Below, piece by piece: positions 1-9,148 of a DNA stretch of 64,000 nucleotides (positions are counted from its first letter, which is position 1; each line of letters starts with the position of its first letter). This DNA comes from Rhizobium sp. SL86 (lineage in GTDB: Bacteria; Pseudomonadota; Alphaproteobacteria; Rhizobiales; Rhizobiaceae). A program made the position numbers and the translations under genes. The stretch lies in NCBI RefSeq assembly GCF_026672545.1, contig NZ_JAPPRJ010000001.1, positions 310,001 through 374,000 of the forward strand, given 5' to 3'. Below the pieces are notes generated by a model. The model worked only from the letters and a program-made list of their open reading frames with translations. It had not been told where the DNA came from and did not search any database.

Positions 1-1033
1 GTCTTGCGTCAGGTCCCGCGCCACATCCCCGCCAGCAGAAGGCACCGGTCCGGCATCACGCCCTGCGGTTTGGCCGGTTCTATCGGAGAAGTCCGGCGCC
101 AAACCCTGTGCGCTGTCCGGTTCCCCTGCTGTCGGCCTCGCTCCGGCTCCGCCCACCGACGCCCGCAGATCCTGAGACAGCACCTCAGCCGCGCTTTTCG
201 CATCGCCGAAATCCTGCCGCAGCGTACGGATGCTTTTCATTTCGGCGATCACCTCCTGCTCCAGCGCCGCCACGATGGGCTCAAGCGTCTCCGAACGGAG
301 GCCCGGCCCCAGCCGCACCGCCTCCGCTGTCGAGAGCGCCGCCATCGAGACATCCGTCCGAACCGTCAGCGGCGGGAGCGAGGGCGCCCGACACAGGGCC
401 TCTATCCGTTCCCGAACGGTCGCCCAGAGCGCTGCCGGGTCCGTCACGGGCCACCTGTCCGCTGCGTACCCCGCCGTCCGGCCCACCATCACCGTCGCCG
501 CCCGCCTCTTGCCAGCGGCGGAAGAGCTCCGTCGCCCGCGCTTCGATAAGCTCCTGGACATGACACAGCGCCTCCTCGAACCCGGTGTCCTCGGCCCGCT
601 TCTCCGCCTCTTCGGCCCGGTCGCGCGCCAGCTGGCGCTGCAGGCTGTCCACCTTTTCCAGCGTACGCACGATCAGCGACATGGCATCGGTCGCAGCCTT
701 CAGGTCGGCCCGCGCCTGTTTCTGCGCCGCCTCGTCACCGCCCGCCGCCAAAACGTCCGCCGCGCTGCGCAGGTCGCGAAATGCAATGAACTGCGCACGC
801 ATCTCGCGCGTCATCTCGTTCAACAGCAGCCGCAGCTCGTCCGCGCTCGCCGCACTATCGGCGCTCTTCAGCTCCAAAAGCACGGTTTGCGCCTCGGCCA
901 CGACACCCCCGCTCAGCGCAATACCACCCGGCGGTCCCAAGACCTCAAACGTCCCGAACAGCGACAGATCCACCGCGACAAACGGATCATCGGCCTCAGC
1001 CATTCCCGCCCGCGCTGCCACATCCACGCCCAT
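1..1033 (-). CDS. Hypothetical protein, 3' end beyond window, apparent frameshift
   Basis: I do not recognise the family. The start chosen is ATG at 1033, preceded by GGGAG at good spacing. The first ~180 residues are acidic and helix-prone, with coiled-coil-like stretches such as ARADLKAATDAMSLIVRTL. Coding character then moves to another minus-strand frame near 478-500, in a Gly/Asp-rich stretch (RRWQEAGGDGDGG). In that second frame translation stays open to base 1, reading RTAGYAADRWPVTDPAALW and later a helical segment (AALEQEVIAEMKSIRTLRQD). The first frame, if not shifted, becomes low-complexity Gly/Ser/Asp and stops at 281. A one-base insertion (mutation or sequencing error) explains both. 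Two overlapping genes are possible but would overlap by about 200 bp. Confidence 0.5.
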
Positions 1034-1317
1034 GCCGCTCTCCCGTCCCGAAAGACAAAAACAAAAACGGCCGCGCCGGAAACCTCGCCGCAGCCGCAAA
1101 ACACCCATCGATGTTGAGATAAAAAAACGGCTCCGGATGAGACCCAAGTCCCTCCCGAAGCCGCTGACTGGAAGCCTTGCCACCCCGCGACGTTCCGCCG
1201 CCGGATGCAATTCTTCGACCATGGCAGAACCCTATCAAACGACCGTCACGGCGTCAAGGATTATTTTCCTATCTCAGATATTTTGCTCCGGCCATCCTGA
1301 TCCGCGTCTGCAAGAAT

Positions 1318-1491
1318 ACCCCCTCTGCCCTGCCGGGCATCTCCCCCACAAGGGGGGAGATCGACCCGTGGCGCTGTCTCGCCCATCTCTGTCGATTTCG
1401 CTGTGGCATGCCGGTGTGTGAGCGAGGCAGGCCGGTTCGTCTGGCCGATCTCCCCCCTTGTGGGGGAGATGGCGGCAGCCAGAGGGGGTAA
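1318..1491. repeat. RIME-like intergenic palindrome pair
   Basis: Two ~48-bp arms, 1318-1367 and 1444-1491, are inverted copies of each other. Each carries a CCCTCTG...GCCGGGC block followed by a small hairpin (CTCCCCC-ACAA-GGGGGGAG). The same module recurs at 37222-37267. This matches the Rhizobium-specific intergenic mosaic element type common in Rhizobiaceae intergenic DNA. The rest of the ~540-bp gap between 1034 and 1576 shows no gene. Confidence 0.75.
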
Positions 1492-1576
1492 TCACACGGC
1501 ACGCCAGCCCCCTTGAAACGCCCCCCGCTCCCCGCAACTATAGCCACTCCCACGAGCCCCAACCGGGAGACCACCC

Positions 1577-1969
1577 ATGTCCGATCTCGAAGGCGGCTGC
1601 CTCTGCGGCGCCATCCGTTTCCGCGCCACCGGCAAACCTTATCGTGTCGGGCTTTGCCATTGTCTCGATTGCCGCAAACATCACGGCGCGCTGTTCCATG
1701 CCTCGGCGATCTTCCCGCAAGAGGCCGTGACGATCAACGGCGAGCCCGCCGAATACCGGGGACGCTTCTTTTGCCCGCGCTGCGGGTCACCGGTCTTTGC
1801 CCGCTCCGGCGAGGAGGTGGAACTCAATCTCGGTTCGCTCGACCAGCCGAACCAGCTTCGCCCGACCTACGAACTCTGGACCATCCGGCGCGAGGCTTTT
1901 CTGCCGGAATTTCCGCAGATGAAACGCTACGAGCGCGACCGTCCCTCGGACAGCCGTTTCGAGGATTGA
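1577..1969 (+). CDS. GFA/CENP-V domain zinc protein
   Basis: A 130-residue protein of the GFA family (glutathione-dependent formaldehyde-activating enzyme fold, Mss4-like). The zinc ligands are visible: CxC near residues 8-10 (GGCLCGAIRF), CHCLDC near 27-32 and CPRCG near 66-69, followed by the usual GSLD motif. Start ATG follows GGGAGA. It converges with selO, with about 10 bp between the stops. Family members are mostly of unknown substrate; a direct formaldehyde role cannot be read from the sequence. Confidence 0.88.
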   Translation: MSDLEGGCLCGAIRFRATGKPYRVGLCHCLDCRKHHGALFHASAIFPQEAVTINGEPAEYRGRFFCPRCGSPVFARSGEEVELNLGSLDQPNQLRPTYELWTIRREAFLPEFPQMKRYERDRPSDSRFED

Positions 1970-1979
1970 CCGGCCCCAC

Positions 1980-3473
1980 TCACGTCCCGCAAAAGGTCCG
2001 CAGCACCCGTTCCTCGTCCTTCGGCGGCTCGGCGTAAGGTACAAACTCCGGCCGGTCCTCGTAAGGCGCGCTGACGGCTTCGAGCAGGCGACGGAAGGGG
2101 GTGAGATCGCCCTCGCCGGCGGCAACAATCGCTTCCTCGATCCGGTGGTTGCGCGGAATGACGACCGGGTTGACGGCACGCATCTTGGCTGCCCGGTCCA
2201 CGCCGTCCGATGCCTCACGGGACAGGCGGGCCCGCCATAGCGGCAGCCAGGCCTCGGCCTTCTGCCAGGGGGCAAACCCTTCCAGAAACGCGGCTTCGGC
2301 CTTGAGCTTTCCCGCATCGTCATTCCCGACATCGGCCTCGGCCACTGCGGCAAGCCGTCGGAAGGTGAGCGTGAAATCGGCGCGACCCTCCTGCATGGCG
2401 GCAAGCAGCGTTTGCGCCAGGTCGCCATCCTCGGCCTCCTCACCGGTCAGCCCCAGTTTCTGGCGAAAAACCGCCATCCAGGCTTTCTGGAAGGCTTCGC
2501 CGAACCGCTTCAGCACCTCGTTGGCCGCCTCCACCGCCCGGTCCTGATCGGCATCGATCAGCGGCAGCAGGCATTCGGCCAGCCGCGCCATGTTCCACTG
2601 GCCGATGCCCGGCTGGTTGCGATAGGCATAACGCCCCTGCTGGTCGATCGAGGAAAACACCTTCATGTGGTCGTATTCGTCGAGAAAGGCGCAGGGGCCG
2701 AAATCGATCGTCTCGCCGGAAATCGTCATGTTGTCGGTGTTCATCACGCCGTGGATGAAACCGACGCCGAGCCAGCGGGCAATCAGCGCCGCCTGGCGCT
2801 CCGCCACCCGTGTCAGCAGCGCCAGATAGGGATTGTCTGCCCCCTTCAGATCCGGATCATGCCGGTCGATGACGTAATCGGCGAGCGCCCGGATCGCCTC
2901 CTCGTCGCCGCGTGCGGCAAAATACTGGAAGGTGCCGACCCGCACATGGCTGGCCGCCACCCGGGTGAAAACGGCCCCGGGCAACATGGTTTCGCGCTGC
3001 ACCGGATCACCGGTCAGGACGGCGGCGAGCGCCCGTGTCGCCGGAATGCCGAGGGCTGCAAAGGCTTCCGAGACGATATATTCGCGCAAAACCGGGCCAA
3101 GGGCTGCCCGCCCGTCGCCCCGCCTCGAAAACGGCGTCGGCCCCGCCCCCTTCAGCTGGATGTCGCGACGCACACCGTCCTGATCCACCACCTCGCCGAG
3201 CAGGATCGCCCGCCCATCGCCAAGCTGCGGCACGAAATTGCCGAACTGGTGGCCGGCATAGGCCATGGCGAGCGGCGTCGCCCCCGGCGGCAGCACATTT
3301 CCGGAAAAAATGGCCGCAAGGCGCTGGGTGTCGGTTTCGTCAAGGGTAAGGCCGAGATTTTTTGCAAGCGGGCCGTTGAAGGCGATCAATACCGGGCCGG
3401 ACACCGCCTCGGGATACACGGAGGCATAAAAACGGTCCGGCAGGCGTGCGTAGGAATTATCGAATGGGAACAA
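1980..3473 (-). CDS. selO: Protein adenylyltransferase SelO (YdiU)
   Basis: SelO is a pseudokinase-fold enzyme that transfers AMP from ATP to Ser/Thr/Tyr of target proteins. Visible motifs are the N-terminal FDNSYARLPDRFY, GDGRAILLGEV, the FSRRGDGRAALGPVLREY stretch and NTDNM...DFGPCAFLDEYD (around residues 243-256, metal/nucleotide binding). The C-terminus has Cys (TFCGT) where eukaryotic SelO carries selenocysteine. I choose a TTG start at 3473: AAGGAG lies 7 nt upstream and the family's conserved N-terminus begins immediately after, giving 497 residues (E. coli SelO has about 478). The open frame extends 40 codons upstream, but that stretch lacks SelO similarity and a ribosome site. Confidence 0.93.
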   Translation of the reverse strand: MFPFDNSYARLPDRFYASVYPEAVSGPVLIAFNGPLAKNLGLTLDETDTQRLAAIFSGNVLPPGATPLAMAYAGHQFGNFVPQLGDGRAILLGEVVDQDGVRRDIQLKGAGPTPFSRRGDGRAALGPVLREYIVSEAFAALGIPATRALAAVLTGDPVQRETMLPGAVFTRVAASHVRVGTFQYFAARGDEEAIRALADYVIDRHDPDLKGADNPYLALLTRVAERQAALIARWLGVGFIHGVMNTDNMTISGETIDFGPCAFLDEYDHMKVFSSIDQQGRYAYRNQPGIGQWNMARLAECLLPLIDADQDRAVEAANEVLKRFGEAFQKAWMAVFRQKLGLTGEEAEDGDLAQTLLAAMQEGRADFTLTFRRLAAVAEADVGNDDAGKLKAEAAFLEGFAPWQKAEAWLPLWRARLSREASDGVDRAAKMRAVNPVVIPRNHRIEEAIVAAGEGDLTPFRRLLEAVSAPYEDRPEFVPYAEPPKDEERVLRTFCGT

Positions 3474-3708
3474 TCTCTTACTCCTTGGGGGCCGGTGCGG
3501 CGCGGCACGGCCCGCCTCTTTTCTCTCCAGCATATGGGGTTGGGCCCCAAAACCGCAAGCGATGCTGAAAAAGCCGCCATCACTGCCCGGCAAGAGGGCG
3601 ATAAGACAATAAATTCAGCATTCCTGATACTGTGTTGTATATTAGCTACAGCCTTATGAACCACCCGCCCTAGATCCGGAACAGTCTCGCAGAAAAGGGA
3701 ATGATACC

Positions 3709-4350
3709 ATGAAGACAATCCTGCTCCTCACGACCAGCGTCGCACTGCTGACCTCCACGGCCGCTTATGCCGCCGATGCCATCTATGAGGCCCCGCAGGC
3801 GCCCGTTGCCCAGGACATCCCGGTTCAGACCTTCACCTGGGCCGGCCCCTATATCGGTCTGCACGGCGGACATGGCTGGGCGGACGGCGAATTCAGCGGC
3901 CCGGGCGGCACCGCCTCGGACGATTTCGACGGCGGCCGCATGGGTGGTTTCGTCGGTTATAACTGGCAGATGTCGCAGGGCTTCGTCGTCGGTCTTGAAG
4001 GTGACGTGAACTACGACTGGAACGACAACGACTATGCCGGTGGCTACAATGTCGATACCGGCTTCTCCGGTTCGGTCCGCGGCCGCGTCGGCTATGCCAT
4101 GGACCGCGCATTGCTGTTTGCAGCCGGCGGCTGGACGGCCACCAATGCCTCGATCGAAGGTCCGGGCATCGATTCCAGCGAAACCATGCACGGCTGGACC
4201 GTCGGCGGCGGCGTCGACTGGGCGTTCACCGACAACGTCTTCGGCCGCCTGGAATACCGCTACAACGATTACGGCGACAAGAACATCGGCCCGATCAATG
4301 CCGAGTTCGACCAGCACGTCGTGAACGTCGGCATCGGCGTGAAGTTCTGA
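3709..4350 (+). CDS. Outer membrane beta-barrel protein (Omp25/31-type)
   Basis: 213 residues. Residues 1-21 form a signal peptide ending in AYA. The mature part is a small barrel with alternating aromatic strands (FTWAGPYIGLHGGHGW, VGYNWQMSQGFVVGLEGDVNY) and a C-terminal strand ending GIGVKF with terminal Phe, as needed for BAM-dependent insertion. It resembles the abundant Omp25/Omp31/RopB-like porin family of Rhizobiales. A ribosome site (AAAGGGA) precedes ATG, and a perfect intrinsic terminator follows 23 bp after the stop, so it is probably a single-gene, strongly expressed unit. Confidence 0.9.
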   Translation: MKTILLLTTSVALLTSTAAYAADAIYEAPQAPVAQDIPVQTFTWAGPYIGLHGGHGWADGEFSGPGGTASDDFDGGRMGGFVGYNWQMSQGFVVGLEGDVNYDWNDNDYAGGYNVDTGFSGSVRGRVGYAMDRALLFAAGGWTATNASIEGPGIDSSETMHGWTVGGGVDWAFTDNVFGRLEYRYNDYGDKNIGPINAEFDQHVVNVGIGVKF

Positions 4351-4373
4351 TCCTCCCAACCGTGGATCAACAG

Positions 4374-4401
4374 GCCGGCATCTTCGGATGCCGGCTTTTT
4401 T
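4374..4401 (+). terminator. Rho-independent terminator of the omp gene
   Basis: Perfect 9-bp stem GCCGGCATC / GATGCCGGC closed by a TTCG tetraloop and followed by six T. It lies just downstream of the outer membrane protein stop codon. Confidence 0.93.
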
Positions 4402-4435
4402 GTGGGCAGATCAAAGTCCGGTGTTGCTGGGGCAG

Positions 4436-4560
4436 GCGAGCGCCACATCTCTCCTTCTCCCCGTGAGAACGGGGAGAAGGTGGCCGGCAGACCGGACGAG
4501 GGGCGCGCCAGGACGCGTTTCATGACTTGAGCCCCTCACCCCAGCCCTCTCGGCGCCTGC
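4436..4560. repeat. RIME-like intergenic repeat
   Basis: A palindromic core at about 4456-4481 (CTTCTCCCCGTG-AGAA-CGGGGAGAAG) is followed by a GGCCGGCAGACCGG-type block and GCCCCTCACCCC. This is the second common class of Rhizobiaceae intergenic mosaic repeat. It separates the omp gene from the convergent toxin-antitoxin pair. Confidence 0.65.
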
Positions 4561-4585
4561 GGGGAGTGGGATAACCCGCCGTCTT

Positions 4586-5053
4586 TCAAGCCGCGAGAGC
4601 AGCGTGCCAGCCCTCGCGGTCGTGGCGCAACTGGATCTGTTCGGCGTCCAGCGCCTGGTCGGATTCGGTGATGGACTGGATGAGGCGGCCGAGCGTCTCG
4701 TCCTTGTTCGTCGCGTCCTTGTTCGTATTGGCATAGATGATACGAAGCAGCCGTTCGGCCGAGCGGTTGGCGACCGGCTTTTCCGCCGCCTTCTCCCATT
4801 TCGCGATGCTCTGTTCATTGGTCGACAGGCGTTCGGCCAGTGCTCGCTGAGAAAGGTCCAGTTCCAGGCGCAGGAAGCGGAACTCCGCACCGTTCATCGT
4901 TCGCTTCTGCCGGACGATGCTGTCGCCGATCGTCCTGTGTAAGCCGACTATGTCGTGGATGGACAAGGTTTCCCCGTAGCCTTCGGTCTCTTCGACGTTA
5001 TAGCCGGAGGTCAGATAGACATTGTTGAGGCCGCATTCCACGTATTGATACAT
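4586..5053 (-). CDS. HTH antitoxin-type regulator paired with DUF4258 protein
   Basis: 155 residues from ATG 5053, chosen because AGGAAG lies 7 nt upstream; an in-frame GTG at 5092 is weaker. The N-terminal ~45 residues (MYQYVECGLNNVYLTSGY, then GLHRTIGDSI) resemble the MqsA-like antitoxins that accompany DUF4258 proteins. Residues ~60-110 hold an XRE-type helix-turn-helix (LDLSQRALAERLSTNEQSIAKWE). It lies 111 bp downstream of the DUF4258 gene on the same strand and probably represses the shared promoter at 5512-5540. Family assignment rests on motif memory. Confidence 0.75.
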   Translation of the reverse strand: MYQYVECGLNNVYLTSGYNVEETEGYGETLSIHDIVGLHRTIGDSIVRQKRTMNGAEFRFLRLELDLSQRALAERLSTNEQSIAKWEKAAEKPVANRSAERLLRIIYANTNKDATNKDETLGRLIQSITESDQALDAEQIQLRHDREGWHAALAA

Positions 5054-5164
5054 TGCTTGTCTTCCTGCTGCCCTGGAGCTCTTCCGGTTCACCGTCCTTG
5101 CTCCAACTCCTTGTCTTCCCGCATTTCCGGACGCAAAGCATTTCGCACTTTTGCTGGAAATGAC

Positions 5165-5488
5165 TTAGAACGCCGTGATGACGAGCACATGCTGCCGCCA
5201 CAGGATCGCGACGGGAACGGTCAGTTCCTGCCCCGCGCCATGCCGGTACACCTCGGCCTTCCAATTGCCATGCATGTCGATCACCGGATCAACGATGACC
5301 GTTCCCTTCAGCAGGCAGTTGCGGATCATCGTCGTGGTGATCTTCCGTTCCGGATGATCGCGCACCGCGTGCCGGGTGTAGAGAACCTTGTCAGCTTTGG
5401 CGAAATCGCGCACCAGCGTCTGAAACGCGGCGCGCGACATCTTTTTCGGCTGCTCGGCGGGCTCGTCCAAGTCCACGACGTTCGACAT
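5165..5488 (-). CDS. DUF4258 domain protein, putative toxin
   Basis: 107 residues from ATG 5488 (GGAGG five nt upstream; the in-frame GTG 5503 would lie inside the operator). The DUF4258 signature is visible: ..LYTRHAVRDHPERKIT, then a conserved strand segment (DMHGNWKAEVYR) and a C-terminal hydrophobic strand (VAILWRQHVLVITAF). The domain is a small BrnT/RelE-like fold, commonly the toxin of a pair with an HTH antitoxin. The toxin-first order with an HTH gene downstream supports this. RNase activity is inference. Confidence 0.78.
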   Translation of the reverse strand: MSNVVDLDEPAEQPKKMSRAAFQTLVRDFAKADKVLYTRHAVRDHPERKITTTMIRNCLLKGTVIVDPVIDMHGNWKAEVYRHGAGQELTVPVAILWRQHVLVITAF

Positions 5489-5502
5489 GCTCGCCTCCGT
5501 CA

Positions 5503-5540
5503 CCTATACAATGTATAGGAACTTCTCTCGCGAAGGTCAA
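5503..5540 (-). promoter_or_regulatory. Promoter and autoregulatory operator of DUF4258/HTH pair
   Basis: On the minus strand TTGACC (5535-5540) and TATACA (5512-5517) are separated by exactly 17 bp, close to the sigma-70 consensus. A perfect palindrome CCTATAC-AAT-GTATAGG (5503-5519) covers the -10 element. A repressor bound there would block RNA polymerase, as expected for an antitoxin that represses its own operon. Confidence 0.8.
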
Positions 5541-5561
5541 GGTGGAGGCGATGCCTTCACC

Positions 5562-5765
5562 TCACGCCATGCCAATCCGTTCCGGCGTATAACCGGCGTC
5601 GCGGATGGCCTCTTCGGCCTTTCCCGCATCGCCGCCGTCGAGGGTGACGCGGTGGTTGGCGAGATCGATCGCCACCGGCACGCCAGGCAGGGCCTTGTCG
5701 AGCGCCTGTTTCACGGTTTTTTCGCAATGGCCGCAGGTCATGTCCTGCACGAGGAATGTGGTCAT
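5562..5765 (-). CDS. copZ: CopZ-like copper chaperone (HMA domain)
   Basis: A 67-residue stand-alone heavy-metal-associated domain. The Cu(I)-binding motif MTCGHC is at residues ~9-14, and the rest is the normal betaalphabetabetaalphabeta pattern, ending in AGYTPER. AAGGAG lies 7 nt before ATG. It is the last gene of copA-hmrR-copZ and is likely to deliver cytosolic Cu(I) to CopA and the regulator. Confidence 0.9.
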   Translation of the reverse strand: MTTFLVQDMTCGHCEKTVKQALDKALPGVPVAIDLANHRVTLDGGDAGKAEEAIRDAGYTPERIGMA

Positions 5766-5776
5766 GGTTCTTCTCC

Positions 5777-6211
5777 TTATGAATGGTTTTTCGAGGATGG
5801 GGTGGAAGCTTTCGGCGGTTCGGCATGGCCGGCAAGATCTTCCAGGATCGGGCAATCGGGCCGGCCGTCGCCGCCGCAGCAATGGGCGAGGTGTTTCAGC
5901 GTCTTCACCATGCCCTGCATGTCGGCGATACGCCGCTCCAGGTCGGCGATGTGTTCCACCGCCACCGCTTTGACCGCGGCACTTTCGCGTTCCCGGTCCT
6001 GCCAAAGCGCCAAAAGCCGTTCGGTCTCCTCCAGCGAAAAACCGAGAGACCGGGCCCGTTTGATGAAGCGCAGCACATGCACGTCGTCCTCGCCATAGAC
6101 GCGGTAATTGTTGCCGGTGCGGGCGGAGGGCCGGATGAGGCCGATCTGCTCGTAATACCGGATCATCTTGGCGGAAACGCCGGAGGCCTGCGATGCCTCG
6201 CCAATGTTCAT
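5777..6211 (-). CDS. hmrR: Cu(I)-responsive MerR-family regulator HmrR/CueR
   Basis: 144 residues. An N-terminal MerR winged helix ([20 protein letters not shown]) is followed by a dimerisation helix and a C-terminal metal loop [11 protein letters not shown] with Cys112 and Cys120, the positions of the CueR ligands. Residue 77 is Ser, as in monovalent-ion (Cu/Ag/Au) sensors, rather than Cys as in divalent sensors. Its start overlaps the copA stop by 4 bp (ATGA), so it is translated from the copA message and sits inside its own regulon. Its operator is at 8802-8832. Confidence 0.94.
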   Translation of the reverse strand: MNIGEASQASGVSAKMIRYYEQIGLIRPSARTGNNYRVYGEDDVHVLRFIKRARSLGFSLEETERLLALWQDRERESAAVKAVAVEHIADLERRIADMQGMVKTLKHLAHCCGGDGRPDCPILEDLAGHAEPPKASTPSSKNHS

Positions 6212-8775
6212 GACCGTTCTCCCGTAAGATCCATGGTTCTCAGCCTCAGCGCATTGCCGAGTACGAAGACGCTGGAAAAGGCCATGGCACCGGCGCCGAT
6301 CATCGGCGAAAGCTGGAGGCCGAAGGCCGGGTAAAGGGCGCCGGCGGCGAGCGGGATCAGCGCGACATTGTAACCGAAGGCCCAGAACAGGTTCTGGCGG
6401 ATGTTCTGCATCGTCGCGCGGCTGACCGCGATCGCATCCACCGCCGCGGACAGATCGCCGCTCGAGAGAACCACATCGGCGCTTTCGATCGCCACATCCG
6501 TGCCGGTGCCGATCGCGATGCCGATATCGGCCTCGGCGAGTGCGGGGGCATCATTGATACCGTCACCGACAAAAGCGAGCTTCCCACCTTTTGCCGCTTC
6601 ATCCTTCAGCCGGCGCAGTGCCTCCACCTTGCCGGCGGGCAGCACCTCGGCCACCACATCATCGATGCCGACCTGACGGGCAATGGCCCGCGCCGTGCGG
6701 GCATTGTCGCCGGTCACCATGGCAACCGACAGGCCCATGGCCTTCAGCCGCGCGATCGCCTGCCGGCTCGTCGGCTTCAGCGGATCGGCCACGGCCAGGA
6801 TCGCCGCCAGCCGTCCGTCGATCGCCGCATAAAGCGGCGTCTTGCCCTCGTCACCGAGCCTTGCCGCCTCGGCGGCAAACAGATCAACCGAAAGCCCGAG
6901 CTTTTGCATGAAACGATCGGCGCCGACGGCAACCCGTTGACCGTCGACCATCGCCTCGATGCCGTAGCCGGCGCTGGCCTGCACCTCGGTCGCCTGCGCA
7001 ATGACCAGACCGCGTGCGGCAACGGCGGCGACCATCGCCTCGGCCACCGGGTGTTCGGAACGCGCCTCGACAGCGGCGATGACGGCCAGCACCTGCGCCT
7101 CGTCAAAACCGTCGGCCAGGCGGATATCGGTGAGGTCCGGCTTTCCCTTCGTCACCGTACCGGTCTTGTCCAGCACGACGAGGCGGACGGCCTGCAGCTC
7201 CTGCAGCGCGTCGCCCTTGCGAAACAGCACGCCGAGATCGGCGGCGCGACCCGTGCCAACCATGATCGAAGTCGGCGTCGCAAGCCCCATGGCGCAGGGG
7301 CATGCGATGATCAGCACCGCAACCGCCGCCACCAGCGCATGCGGCAGCACCGGTTCCGGGCCGACCAGCAGCCAGACGACAAAGGTCAAGGCCGCGACCG
7401 CCATCACCGCCGGCACAAACCAGGCAGTCACCCGGTCCACCACCGCCTGGATCGGCAGTTTTGCGCCTTGCGCCTGTTCCACCAGCCGGATGATCTGCGC
7501 CAGCATGGTCTCGGCACCGACCTTCTCCGCCCTGAAACGGAAGCTGCCGGTGCCGTTGATCGTGCCGCCGATCACGTTTGCACCAGCCTGTTTTTCCACC
7601 GGCAGCGGTTCACCGGAAATCATCGATTCATCGACATTCGAAGTCCCGTCGATCACTGCGCCATCGACCGCGATCCGTTCGCCGGGACGCACCACCAGAA
7701 TGTCGCCGATCTCCACCTCGTCGGCCGGCAGATCAAAGGTCTCGCCATCACGTTCCACCTGCGCGGTCTTTGCCTGCAGACCCACCAGCCGGCGGATCGC
7801 CGCCCCCGTGCGGCCCCTCGCCCGCGCTTCCAGCAGGCGCCCGGTCAGGATCAGCGTAACGATCACGGTGGCCGCCTCGAAATAAACGAAGCGGGCGGCC
7901 TCCGGCAGCAGATGCGGCGCAAAGGTCGTCACCGTGGAATAGGCATAAGCCGCGAGAACGCCGATCGCCACCAGCGCATTCATTTCCGGATGGCCGCGCA
8001 AGAGCGCCGGAAGGCCGGTCTTCAGGAAACGGAAACCGGGGCCGAAGATCACCGCCGTCGCCAGCGCGAAATACCCATAATACAGCCATTGCGTTTCCAC
8101 CGCGCCCATCAGCCAGTGGTGGAAGGGGGCGTAAAGGTGGCTGCCCATTTCCAGCACGAAGAGCGGCAGCGTCAGCGTGGCGGCAATCGCGAGATCGCGG
8201 CGCAGCAGCCCGACATCCTCGTCATGATGGCTGTGGGCGGCAGCATCCTCGCCTGCGGCGTGATCAGCGGCAGGATGCGCGTGACCGGCATGATGGGTTT
8301 CCTGGTGCGCCGAAGCGCCCTTACCCCGAACCGGTTTCGGTCCGGCAAGCGCTATCCCCTCGGCCTTGACGATGGCGATGACACTGCGCCTCAGATCGCG
8401 GCCGAAGGCTTCGACGGCAACCTCGCTGCGTCCCTCCTCGACGGTTGCCGAAAGCAGGCCGGGCATGGCCTCCAGCGCAGCCCGCAGGCGTGCACCCTCG
8501 CGGGACGTCAGAGGTTTCGCCAGCGCCACCACCACCGCATCCGCCTTCGCCTCATAGCCCGCCTTGCGGATGGCCTGCGCGAGATCCCTGGCGGAAAAAC
8601 CGGCCTGCGGCTCCACCGTCAGGCTTTCACTGGCGAAATTCACGGCACTCGAGCCAACGCCCGGCACCTTGGCCGCGGCCTTTTCCACCCGCGCCACACA
8701 GGAGGCGCAGCTCATGCCCTCGACGGGAATGATCAGCGGATGGACGTGTTCGGCGTGGCGGATGGCTTCGGTCAT
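6208..8775 (-). CDS. copA: Cu(I)-exporting P1B-type ATPase CopA/ActP
   Basis: 855 residues. It has an N-terminal HMA domain with CASC (residues 20-23) and a second, degenerate HMA-like segment without CxxC. A His-rich linker ([19 protein letters not shown]) is followed by eight predicted membrane helices with the CPC motif near residue 492. The phosphorylation site DKTGTVTKG is near 533 and the hinge GDGINDAP near 737. It pumps Cu(I) from cytosol to periplasm. First gene of the copper operon; AAGGA precedes ATG. The loss of CxxC in the second HMA domain is unusual but known in some homologues. Confidence 0.95.
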   Translation of the reverse strand: MTEAIRHAEHVHPLIIPVEGMSCASCVARVEKAAAKVPGVGSSAVNFASESLTVEPQAGFSARDLAQAIRKAGYEAKADAVVVALAKPLTSREGARLRAALEAMPGLLSATVEEGRSEVAVEAFGRDLRRSVIAIVKAEGIALAGPKPVRGKGASAHQETHHAGHAHPAADHAAGEDAAAHSHHDEDVGLLRRDLAIAATLTLPLFVLEMGSHLYAPFHHWLMGAVETQWLYYGYFALATAVIFGPGFRFLKTGLPALLRGHPEMNALVAIGVLAAYAYSTVTTFAPHLLPEAARFVYFEAATVIVTLILTGRLLEARARGRTGAAIRRLVGLQAKTAQVERDGETFDLPADEVEIGDILVVRPGERIAVDGAVIDGTSNVDESMISGEPLPVEKQAGANVIGGTINGTGSFRFRAEKVGAETMLAQIIRLVEQAQGAKLPIQAVVDRVTAWFVPAVMAVAALTFVVWLLVGPEPVLPHALVAAVAVLIIACPCAMGLATPTSIMVGTGRAADLGVLFRKGDALQELQAVRLVVLDKTGTVTKGKPDLTDIRLADGFDEAQVLAVIAAVEARSEHPVAEAMVAAVAARGLVIAQATEVQASAGYGIEAMVDGQRVAVGADRFMQKLGLSVDLFAAEAARLGDEGKTPLYAAIDGRLAAILAVADPLKPTSRQAIARLKAMGLSVAMVTGDNARTARAIARQVGIDDVVAEVLPAGKVEALRRLKDEAAKGGKLAFVGDGINDAPALAEADIGIAIGTGTDVAIESADVVLSSGDLSAAVDAIAVSRATMQNIRQNLFWAFGYNVALIPLAAGALYPAFGLQLSPMIGAGAMAFSSVFVLGNALRLRTMDLTGERS

Positions 8776-8801
8776 GGCATGGAATCCTTATCTTCCATGC
8801 C

Positions 8802-8832
8802 CAGATAGGGCTTCCCATCATGGGAAGGTCAA
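8802..8832 (-). promoter_or_regulatory. CueR/HmrR-type promoter of the copper operon
   Basis: On the minus strand TTGACC (8827-8832) and TATCTG (8802-8807) are separated by 19 bp, the overlong spacer typical of MerR-family promoters. The spacer contains the dyad TTCCCATGATGGGAA, closely matching known CueR operators. It lies about 27 bp upstream of copA. Confidence 0.9.
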
Positions 8833-8869
8833 GGGGCGGTATGGGAAAAATGGGCCAGTCGGGGAAATG

Positions 8870-9148
8870 TCAGTCCGGCCACATCTGGGCGCCGTGCAAC
8901 ACGCGAAGTACCCGGACCCGTTCACCATCGACCAGATAGACAACGATGTAAGGGGTGCCAACCAGAGGCAGTTCACGCGTCCGCTCCACGCGCCCGGTTC
9001 TGCCTGAAAGCGGAAAGACGAGGAGCCGGTTGACGGCGGCAGACAGTTTGAGATCGACTTCTATGGCAGCCTGCGGGTTTTCCAAGGCAATATAGTCGAA
9101 GATGGTGTCACGATCTGACACTGCCGCATCAGACCAGACAAGCCTCAC
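8870..9148 (-). CDS. RelE/ParE-family toxin
   Basis: 92 residues with the ParE/RelE layout: an N-terminal strand and long helices (MRLVWSDAAVSDRDTIFDYI), then GRTGRVERTRELPL, PYIVVYLVDGERVRVLRVLH and a terminal GAQMWP. The start overlaps the antitoxin stop by 4 bp. Members either cleave mRNA on the ribosome or poison gyrase; the target cannot be told from sequence. Confidence 0.88.
   Translation of the reverse strand: MRLVWSDAAVSDRDTIFDYIALENPQAAIEVDLKLSAAVNRLLVFPLSGRTGRVERTRELPLVGTPYIVVYLVDGERVRVLRVLHGAQMWPD

Noticed and set aside
281..480. Normal C-terminus of the left-edge gene ending at 281
   Set aside because: That stretch is low-complexity Gly/Ser/Asp, while the neighbouring frame shows normal protein composition and stays open to the window edge.
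6904..8808. 634-codon plus-strand open frame opposite copA
   Set aside because: Shadow of copA, no recognisable domain.
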